This document shows positions 8,734-14,175 of a DNA stretch of 14,175 bases, in pieces. The number at the start of each line of letters is the position of its first letter. Positions within the stretch are counted from its first letter, which is position 1. The notes beneath the pieces are model-generated. The model had not been told where the DNA came from and searched no databases. It was given only the letters and a program-made list of their open reading frames with translations. The DNA is taken from the NCBI GenBank assembly GCA_900541675.1, contig UQKU01000041.1, positions 1 through 14,175 of the forward strand. The letters are read 5' to 3'. A program made the translations under genes and the position numbers. Origin of the DNA: an uncultured Collinsella sp. (GTDB lineage Bacteria; Actinomycetota; Coriobacteriia; Coriobacteriales; Coriobacteriaceae).

Positions 8734-8874
8734 GCTTGCGCCCGGGAGGGACGCATATGAAGTTTCCTGCTCTACAGTCCTGCGCAAGACGGAAAGCACA
8801 TTAAGTGCTTTCCTTTGCGTGCGGAACTCGCGATAAACTTCATATGCGTCCCTCCCGGGCGAAAGCAAAAGGGC
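8726..8874 (-). repeat. Long palindromic element, copy 1 (core in minus orientation)
   Basis: The 40-nt arms 8726-8765 and 8835-8874 are inverted complements with a single mismatch (G8738 opposite A8862). The 69-nt interior (8766-8834) contains a central hairpin GGAAAGCAC (8791-8799), loop ATTAA, GTGCTTTCC (8805-8813). The 87-nt core 8757-8843, bounded by ATGAAGTTT and AAACTTCAT, is the reverse complement of the core of copy 2 at 77 of 87 positions. The arms outside the core share no clear similarity with copy 2. The left arm begins within the pnp terminator. Identity is unknown; it could be a structured RNA, a recognised ssDNA hairpin or a non-autonomous mobile repeat. Confidence 0.9.
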
Positions 8875-8998
8875 TGGTTAGTACCGCTCGCTATTGAGTT
8901 ATACAGTCTATTCAGTAGTCAGATTTCAGATCAGTAGAGAGATGCAGCAGCATTTCCCCAGATAAAACCTACCAAAATAAACTTGTCCCTTATTGGCA
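8875..8998. other. AT-richer spacer between the two palindromes
   Basis: No open reading frame of useful size is present. Visible items are clustered short direct repeats, TCAGTAG at 8912-8918 and 8931-8937 with CAGAT twice between, and an imperfect stem between 8968-8980 and 8990-9000. A weak promoter-like pair, TTAGTA (8878-8883) and TATACA (8900-8905) with 16 nt between, could be chance. Confidence 0.4.
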
Positions 8999-9131
8999 GG
9001 TTTCCCGTGGGGCGGGCACTGATGAAGTTTATCGCGAGTTCCGCACGAACAGGAGGCCACTTAATGTGGCCTCCGTCGTGAGCAGGACTGTAGAGCAGGA
9101 AACTTCATCAGTGCCCGCCCCACGGGAAACC
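8999..9131 (+). repeat. Long palindromic element, copy 2 (core in plus orientation)
   Basis: The 32-nt arms 8999-9030 and 9100-9131 are perfect inverted complements. The interior of 69 nt (9031-9099) equals copy 1 in length and holds the central hairpin GGAGGCCAC (9052-9060), loop TTAAT, GTGGCCTCC (9066-9074). The core 9022-9108 matches the reverse complement of copy 1. Both outer interior flanks (first 17 and last 18 nt) are identical between copies, while the inner stem differs by compensatory swaps. The outer arms (8999-9021 and 9109-9131) differ from those of copy 1. Function unknown. Confidence 0.9.
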
Positions 9132-9195
9132 GGCGGGATAGACCGGTTCAGATGGGGCTTTGATGCATGGGTGGTCTGTTGATGGGCAATTGGGT

Positions 9196-9201
9196 ATGAT
9201 G
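9196..9201 (+). promoter_or_regulatory. Candidate -10 element for rnj
   Basis: TATGAT resembles a -10 box. The hexamer 17 nt upstream (TGGTCT) is a poor -35. A start near 9208 would put the hairpin at 9212-9231 at the very 5' end of the rnj transcript. Confidence 0.3.
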
Positions 9202-9211
9202 CTGTGGTTAC

Positions 9212-9236
9212 TGCATCGACTCTGAGATGCATTTTT
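9212..9236 (+). promoter_or_regulatory. Terminator-like hairpin in the rnj leader
   Basis: TGCATC (9212-9217) pairs with GATGCA (9226-9231) and is followed directly by five T (9232-9236). The stem is short, so it may be a weak attenuator or a 5'-protective structure. It lies about 83 nt before the rnj ATG. Confidence 0.4.
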
Positions 9237-9319
9237 GTACGTTCCCGGCGGTCGGTTTGCCAGAAGCGCCCCGTCGGTTGTTCCAGACCCGTTTCGTAGA
9301 AAGGAAACAACACTCACCT

Positions 9320-10990
9320 ATGGCAGCTAAAAAATCATCTCCCTTGAAGATCATCCCGCTCGGCGGCCTTGACGGCATCGGCAAGAATATGACGGTCTTC
9401 GAGTGCGGCGACGACATGGTGCTCGTCGACGCCGGCCTCATGTTCCCCGACGACTCCCAGCCCGGTATCGACCTGGTGCTTCCCGACTACACGTATGTCC
9501 TGGAGAACGAGGAGAAGCTCCGCGGCATCGTCGTCACCCACGGCCACGAGGACCACACCGGTTCGCTTCCGTACCTGCTGCAGGACCTCAACAACAAGGT
9601 GCCCATCTTCTCGAGCAAGCTGACACTCGGTTTTATCGAGGGCAAGCTTGCCGAGTTCCGCATCCGTGCACCCAAGTTCCGCGAGGTCAAGGGCGGCAGC
9701 CACGTCAATCTCGGTGGCATCTCGCTCGACTTCTTCTCCATGACGCACTCCATTCCGGGTGCTTTGGGCGTGTTTATTCGCACCAACCAGGGCACCGTTA
9801 TGCACACGGGCGACTTTAAGCTCGACCAGACGCCCATCGACGGCGTCACGCCCGACTATGCCGCCATCAGCCGCTTTGCCAAGCAGGGCATCGACTTGCT
9901 GCTTTCCGACTCCACCAACGCCACGGTTCCTGGCTTTACCAAATCCGAGGCCGAGGTCGGCCCCAACCTGCTGCATGCCATCAAGAACGCCCCGGGCCGC
10001 GTGTTCGTCGCGTCGTTCTCGAGCCATATCCATCGCCTGCAGCAGATCTGCGACGCCGCCCGCAAGTGCGGCCGCAAGGTCGTCGTGACCGGACGTTCCA
10101 TGCTCACCAACACCCGCGTGGCGCGCGAGCTGGGCTACCTCAACATCGACGATGCCGATATCATCGATGCCTTTGATATCGATAACTTGCCCGACGATAA
10201 GATCGTCGTCATGTGCACGGGTTCGCAGGGCGAGCCGCTGTCGGCCCTGTCCCGCATGGCCAACGGCGAGCACAAGACGCTTTCCATCCACGAGGGCGAT
10301 ACCGTCATCCTCTCGGCAACTCCCGTTCCCGGCAACGAGAAGGCCGTCCAGCAGGTCGTCAACAGCCTGGCCAAGCTTGGCTGCGACGTCTGGGATAAGT
10401 CCCGTGCCCTCGTCCACGTCTCGGGCCACGGCAGCCAGGAGGAGCTCAAGCTCATGATAGCCATGGCCAAGCCCACCTACTTTATGCCGGTTCACGGCGA
10501 GGCCGTTCATCTGCGCGCCCATGCCCAGCTCGCCCGCAAGATGGGCCTTAAGGATGATCATATCTTTATTCTCGATAACGGCGATACGCTTGAGATGCGC
10601 GGCGGTATCGTCAAACGCGGTGCGCCCGTCGAGTCCGGCGTCGTCTATGTCGACGGTCTGCGCATCGGCGACACCGACCCCATCGTCCTTCGCGATCGCC
10701 AAAAGCTCGCCAATGACGGTATGTTCACGGCCGTTGCCATCGTCTCGCTCAAGCATAAGAAGATCGAGGCTATCGAGTTCTCGGGCCGCGGCGTTTCGTT
10801 TGCCATCGATGACCGGTTCTCCGAGGATGCCTCCGCAGCAATCATGAAGACGATCGAGAAGGGCAAGTTTAGCTTTACCAGCAGCGGCTCCGATGCCATT
10901 CGCAAAGCCGTGCGCGATTCGCTCTCCAACTTTATCTGGAGCCGTACGCGCACCCGTCCGATGATCATCCCGGTCGTCATGGAGGTTTAG
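9320..10990 (+). CDS. rnj: Ribonuclease J
   Basis: RNase J is a metallo-beta-lactamase/beta-CASP enzyme with endonuclease and 5'-3' exonuclease activity, central to mRNA decay and rRNA maturation in bacteria lacking RNase E or sharing its load. The 556-aa length is typical. The opening IIPLGGLDGIGKNMTVFE and the metal motif THGHEDHTG (residues 73-81, with H74, H76, D78, H79) are intact. Further markers are HTGDFKLDQTP, the DSTNAT segment, TGSQGEP and the beta-CASP histidine motif PVHGEAVHLRAHAQLA, followed by the C-terminal domain. The ATG at 9320 is chosen because similarity starts here; AAAGGA at about 9299-9304 is rather distant. An upstream in-frame start at 9227 lies within the leader hairpin. 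ftsK begins 1 nt after the stop. Confidence 0.96.
   Translation: MAAKKSSPLKIIPLGGLDGIGKNMTVFECGDDMVLVDAGLMFPDDSQPGIDLVLPDYTYVLENEEKLRGIVVTHGHEDHTGSLPYLLQDLNNKVPIFSSKLTLGFIEGKLAEFRIRAPKFREVKGGSHVNLGGISLDFFSMTHSIPGALGVFIRTNQGTVMHTGDFKLDQTPIDGVTPDYAAISRFAKQGIDLLLSDSTNATVPGFTKSEAEVGPNLLHAIKNAPGRVFVASFSSHIHRLQQICDAARKCGRKVVVTGRSMLTNTRVARELGYLNIDDADIIDAFDIDNLPDDKIVVMCTGSQGEPLSALSRMANGEHKTLSIHEGDTVILSATPVPGNEKAVQQVVNSLAKLGCDVWDKSRALVHVSGHGSQEELKLMIAMAKPTYFMPVHGEAVHLRAHAQLARKMGLKDDHIFILDNGDTLEMRGGIVKRGAPVESGVVYVDGLRIGDTDPIVLRDRQKLANDGMFTAVAIVSLKHKKIEAIEFSGRGVSFAIDDRFSEDASAAIMKTIEKGKFSFTSSGSDAIRKAVRDSLSNFIWSRTRTRPMIIPVVMEV
10981..10985 (+). promoter_or_regulatory. Ribosome binding site deciding the TTG start of ftsK
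   Basis: GGAGG inside the last rnj codons lies 6 nt before the TTG at 10992, supporting this non-ATG start and coupling with rnj. Confidence 0.7.
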
Positions 10991-10991
10991 T

Positions 10992-13769
10992 TTGGCGCGC
11001 GGATCTACACAAAACGCCAAAGGCAATAAAGCCAACAGCCAACCGGCATCTGCTAAGGGTGCCGGTTCCCATTTGCGTGCCAATAAGGGTCACGAGGCGG
11101 AGTTCGATGAGTTCGAGCCCCTGGTCGAGCCTTCGGCCAATCGCGATATCGCCGGCGTGGTCATTGCCGTTTTGGCGATTGCATCCTTCATTGCCGTGAT
11201 TTCGCCGGCAACGGCGCCCGTGACGGCTGCTGTCGCCGGTTTCTATCACCTCGGCTTTGGCCTGGGCGCCTACGTGCTGCCGATCGTCATCTTGCTGTTT
11301 GCTGCCACGCTCTTTTTGGGTGAGGACTCGCCGCTCAACATTCGCTCGGTCGCGGGTGGCGCCGTGGTCTTTGTGGCCATTGTCTCTATCCTGTCGCTGA
11401 TGGTGCCGGGCACGAGCGATTCGTGCGACCTCATGTTTGAGCCGCAGAACCTTTCCGCCTCAGGCGGCTACATTGGCGCCTTTATCGCAAGTGCCTTGCA
11501 AAACTCCCTGGGTAAACCTATCGCCATGGTTGTCTTGCTGGGCCTTGTCGTCGTTGGCCTGGTTATCATCGGCTTCTCGGTGGGCGGCGTTTTGCGCTCC
11601 GCACGCGATCGCGCTGCCGATTTTGCCGAGCGCCGTCGTGCCGATGTCAACGCGAGCCCGTGGGGCGATGAAGAGGCCCTGTCGGTACCCGGCGTCGCGC
11701 ATCCGCACCTGAGCATTCTGCGCCAGAAGGAGACTGACGCCGCCGTGACCACGATCATGGGTGGCGATGCCGACCCGGTTTTGGATGACGACGAGGATGA
11801 TGACCCGTTTGTCGACGTGTCCGAGGCCGTGGAGGCCGAGCGCGCTAAGACCACGCTGCTACCACGTCGCCACGCCAAGAAGGGCAAGGCCGCGCCCAAG
11901 CTCAACACGAGCGAGCCCGACCCGTCTTGGTCCGATAGTGAAATTGAACTCACCGAGGGCGATGACGAGGATGACGAGGCTCCGCTCGAGACCGCCAAGA
12001 CAACCTTGCTGCCGCGTCGCCATTCCAAGGCAGGACAGGTCACCGGACAGTTTTCGTTGGAAGACGACCCGGACAAGGCTGACGAGTCGGAGCCGCCGTT
12101 TGCCGTGAATCCCGTTTCGGCAGCTCCGCAAATCCCTGACTTCCTCAAGCATCCCAAGGTTTCCGATGCCTCCGCTCCCACGGCTCCCGCAGCTTCTGTT
12201 GCAGCCGGCGATGGGGGAGCGGACGGTACCACAGCCGATGCCGAGGGCGACCAAGAGGACGGTCTCAAGCTCCCGCCGCTCGAAATCCTGCACGCCAACC
12301 CGCAGTCGGCGTCCTCCGCGTCTTCTGACAAGGAGCTGGAACAGACTGCCGAGTCGTTGCAGTCCACCTTGCTTGAGTTTGGCCGTAGCGCCCGCGTTGT
12401 CGGCTGGATTGCCGGCCCCACGGTCACGACTTTTAAGCTGCAGCCCGGTGAGGGTGAGCGCGTGAGCAAGATCTCGAGTCTCGAGGACGATATCGCGCTT
12501 TCGCTTGCCGCCCAGTCGGTGCGCATCTTCGCGCCGATCCCCGGCACATCGCTCGTTGGTATCGAGATTCCCAATCGCAAGCGTCAGAACGTCAACCTAG
12601 GCGACGTGCTTCCCTATGTGAAGGGCGGTCCGCTCGAGCTTGCCATCGGTCGCGATGCCGAGGGCACTCCGGTTGTCGCTGACCTCGCCAAGATGCCCCA
12701 CCTGCTTATCGCCGGCACCACCGGTTCGGGTAAGTCGGTCATGATCAACTCCATCATCACGACCTTGCTCATGCGCGCCCTTCCCGAGGACGTTCGCCTA
12801 ATCATGGTCGACCCCAAGCGCGTCGAGCTTGCAGGCTATAACGGTCTGCCGCATCTCTATGTGCCCGTGGTGACCGAGCCCAAGCAGGCTGCCAGTGCGC
12901 TGCAATGGGCCGTGTCCGAGATGGAGCGTCGCCTGAAGGTCTTCGAGCGCCTCAACGTTCGCAAGATCTCGACCTACAACGAAAAGCAGGCCGCCGGCGA
13001 GTTTGAGCATTACGATAACCCGCCGCAAAAGATGCCCTATCTGGTCATCATCATCGATGAGCTTTCGGACCTGATGATGGTCGCCGGCAAGGATGTCGAG
13101 GCCTCGATCGTCCGTATCGCCCAGCTGGGCCGTGCCGCCGGTATTCACCTTATCGTGGCTACACAGCGCCCCAGCTCCAACGTGGTGACGGGCCTTATTA
13201 AGGCCAACATCACCAACCGTATCGCCTTTAACGTGGCTACGGGCATCGATTCCCGCGTCATCATCGACCAGATGGGCGCCGAAAAGCTTACTGGTTTGGG
13301 CGACATGCTGTTCTCCAAGGTCGACTGGGGCAAACCCCGCCGTATCCAGGGCTGTTTTGTCTCGGACGACGAGATCAACGAGATCGTCGAGTTCGTTAAG
13401 TCGCAAAGCGAGCCCGACTACCACGAGGAGATTCTGTCTGCCGTGGCGCCTGCTTCCATGTCCATGGCTGGTGGCGGCATTGTTCGCACGGGCGTTGCCG
13501 AACCGCAAGATGACGACCCGCTTATCTGGGAGGCCGCCCATATTGTGGTGGAATCGCAGCTGGGCTCCACATCTGGGCTGCAACGCCGCCTCAAGGTTGG
13601 CTATGCGCGCGCCGGGCGTATTATGGACATGCTGGAAGAAAAGGGTGTCGTCGGCCCGCCCGATGGTTCCAAGCCGCGCGAGGTCCTGCTGGACGAGGAG
13701 GGGCTCGCCGCGTTGGAGTCTGTCGACGCCGAGATGGCACGTGAAGATCGTGAGTTTGGAGGATTCTGA
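10992..13769 (+). CDS. ftsK: DNA translocase FtsK/SpoIIIE
   Basis: FtsK-type motors pump chromosomal DNA through the closing septum and direct it by KOPS-like sequences. The 925-aa protein has an N-terminal membrane part (hydrophobic stretches at about residues 53-75, 80-111, 118-137 and 170-202), then a long acidic linker (about 250-450). The motor follows, with Walker A GTTGSGKS (575-582), Walker B LVIIIDE (684-690) and the conserved ATQRPSSNVVTGLIKANI segment. The C-terminal gamma winged helix spans about 850-915 (SQLGSTSGLQRRLKVGYARAG). The linker carries a 10-residue motif AKTTLLPRRH twice (285-294 and 335-344). The start is TTG at 10992, directly after rnj. The stop overlaps the next ATG by 1 nt. 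Confidence 0.96.
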   Translation: MARGSTQNAKGNKANSQPASAKGAGSHLRANKGHEAEFDEFEPLVEPSANRDIAGVVIAVLAIASFIAVISPATAPVTAAVAGFYHLGFGLGAYVLPIVILLFAATLFLGEDSPLNIRSVAGGAVVFVAIVSILSLMVPGTSDSCDLMFEPQNLSASGGYIGAFIASALQNSLGKPIAMVVLLGLVVVGLVIIGFSVGGVLRSARDRAADFAERRRADVNASPWGDEEALSVPGVAHPHLSILRQKETDAAVTTIMGGDADPVLDDDEDDDPFVDVSEAVEAERAKTTLLPRRHAKKGKAAPKLNTSEPDPSWSDSEIELTEGDDEDDEAPLETAKTTLLPRRHSKAGQVTGQFSLEDDPDKADESEPPFAVNPVSAAPQIPDFLKHPKVSDASAPTAPAASVAAGDGGADGTTADAEGDQEDGLKLPPLEILHANPQSASSASSDKELEQTAESLQSTLLEFGRSARVVGWIAGPTVTTFKLQPGEGERVSKISSLEDDIALSLAAQSVRIFAPIPGTSLVGIEIPNRKRQNVNLGDVLPYVKGGPLELAIGRDAEGTPVVADLAKMPHLLIAGTTGSGKSVMINSIITTLLMRALPEDVRLIMVDPKRVELAGYNGLPHLYVPVVTEPKQAASALQWAVSEMERRLKVFERLNVRKISTYNEKQAAGEFEHYDNPPQKMPYLVIIIDELSDLMMVAGKDVEASIVRIAQLGRAAGIHLIVATQRPSSNVVTGLIKANITNRIAFNVATGIDSRVIIDQMGAEKLTGLGDMLFSKVDWGKPRRIQGCFVSDDEINEIVEFVKSQSEPDYHEEILSAVAPASMSMAGGGIVRTGVAEPQDDDPLIWEAAHIVVESQLGSTSGLQRRLKVGYARAGRIMDMLEEKGVVGPPDGSKPREVLLDEEGLAALESVDAEMAREDREFGGF

Positions 13770-14175
13770 TGGCTGCACGCTTTGGTGACATGCTGCTCGA
13801 GCAGCGTCGCCGGATGGGCCTTTCCATCCAGCAGGTCGCCAACACCATCAAAATCAGGCCGCAGATCATCGAGTTTTTCGAGACCGGTAACTTTGCATCG
13901 ATGCCCCCGCGCGGCTATGCGCAGGGCATGATTTCGAGCTACGCTCGCTTTTTGGGGCTTAACCCTCGCGAGGTCGTCAACGCTTATTTTGATGACCTCA
14001 TGGCATATGAACGCGAGACCTCGCAGCAGGGCGGTCGTTTTCAGGATGCTGCCGGCTACGTTAACTCGCGTTCGTCGGTCGATAACGGACGCTTTCTGAT
14101 GGTTCAGGGTGGTCGCTCGACGCGGTATGGCCAGCGCCCTCCGCAGGCGGGCTATATCACCGAGACGGGGTCCAG
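13769..14175 (+). CDS. RodZ-like helix-turn-helix protein, N-terminal part; 3' end outside window
   Basis: The visible 135 codons begin with a Cro/C1-type helix-turn-helix of the RodZ (HTH_25) kind: MLLEQRRRMGLSIQQVANTI, then KIRPQIIEFFETGNF, then PPRGYAQGMISSYARFLGL, the usual RodZ-like order. In RodZ this domain binds MreB in the cytoplasm rather than DNA, and a membrane segment follows later; that part is beyond the window, so membership is likely but not shown. After about residue 80 the protein is rich in Gln, Gly, Arg and Ser and probably disordered. The ATG overlaps the ftsK stop (TGATG), with GGAGG at 13758-13762, so translation is probably coupled. Confidence 0.82.
   Translation, partial: MAARFGDMLLEQRRRMGLSIQQVANTIKIRPQIIEFFETGNFASMPPRGYAQGMISSYARFLGLNPREVVNAYFDDLMAYERETSQQGGRFQDAAGYVNSRSSVDNGRFLMVQGGRSTRYGQRPPQAGYITETGS

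Larger units (their letters stand above)
8680..9319. other. 640-nt non-coding interval between pnp and rnj
   Basis: This gene-free stretch holds, in order, the pnp terminator (8703-8733), left palindrome (8726-8874), an AT-richer spacer (8875-8998), right palindrome (8999-9131), a small hairpin AACCGG/CCGGTT (9128-9133 with 9143-9148), and the rnj promoter/leader region (about 9149-9319). I see no credible protein gene, tRNA, rRNA or transposase on either strand. The spacer drops clearly in GC compared with the genes. Confidence 0.8.

Noticed and set aside
8726..9131. Insertion sequence or MITE with conventional terminal inverted repeats
   Set aside because: No transposase is present and the conserved part is the core, not the termini. 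A non-autonomous mobile origin remains possible but not in standard MITE form.
8726..9131. CRISPR array or retron non-coding RNA
   Set aside because: There are only two inverted copies, no regular direct repeats or spacers, and no reverse transcriptase or cas gene nearby.
9029..9313. A 94-codon minus-strand frame in the pnp-rnj interval
   Set aside because: It runs through one arm of the palindrome and the rnj leader and has no recognisable features; non-coding structure explains the region better.
9227..9319. Longer RNase J starting at the ATG at 9227
   Set aside because: The ATG lies within the 3' half of the leader hairpin, without a ribosome binding site, and the added residues have no RNase J similarity.

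Overview
The window is a GC-rich (by eye about 60%), densely packed stretch of bacterial chromosome. Its genes all read on the plus strand. Gene content, heavy use of GAC/GAG/GTC/CGC codons, frequent GTG and TTG starts and overall protein similarity suggest a Coriobacteriia actinobacterium, most likely Collinsella or a close relative. That assignment is an inference from protein style; there is no rRNA gene here to fix it.

Layout. (1) Positions 1-5865 look like one long operon: the 3' end of dnaJ, mtaB (tRNA ms2t6A methylthiotransferase), phoH, ybeY, a DgkA-family lipid kinase, era and recO, with gaps of at most about 15 nt or short overlaps. The genes concern chaperoning, tRNA modification, rRNA/30S maturation (YbeY, Era, probably PhoH), lipid recycling and recombination repair. 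(2) Positions 5866-8733 hold rpsO and pnp, the classic neighbour pair, with a foldable rpsO leader, an intrinsic terminator between the genes, two hairpins in the pnp leader and a strong terminator after pnp. (3) Positions 8734-9319 are non-coding and hold the most unusual feature of the window: two very long hairpin-forming palindromes, placed in inverted orientation about 120 nt apart. They share an 87-nt core but have almost unrelated outer arms, and each outer arm matches its own partner almost perfectly. (4) Positions 9320-13769 encode ribonuclease J and an FtsK/SpoIIIE DNA translocase, 1 nt apart. (5) From 13769 to the right edge runs the start of a RodZ-like helix-turn-helix protein, overlapping the ftsK stop.

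Functional themes. Two central RNA-decay enzymes, PNPase and RNase J, flank the palindrome pair, and several other genes here (rpsO, era, ybeY, mtaB) serve the translation machinery. The right end moves to chromosome segregation and cell shape (ftsK, RodZ-like).

The protein-coding genes are ordinary housekeeping genes. The best candidate for something undescribed is the palindrome family at 8726-8874 and 8999-9131. The two cores differ at 10 of 87 positions, all in the inner stem region, and six of those ten are three exact compensatory base-pair swaps. This points to selection on a folded RNA or single-stranded DNA rather than on primary sequence. No transposase, CRISPR array, tRNA or rRNA gene was found.
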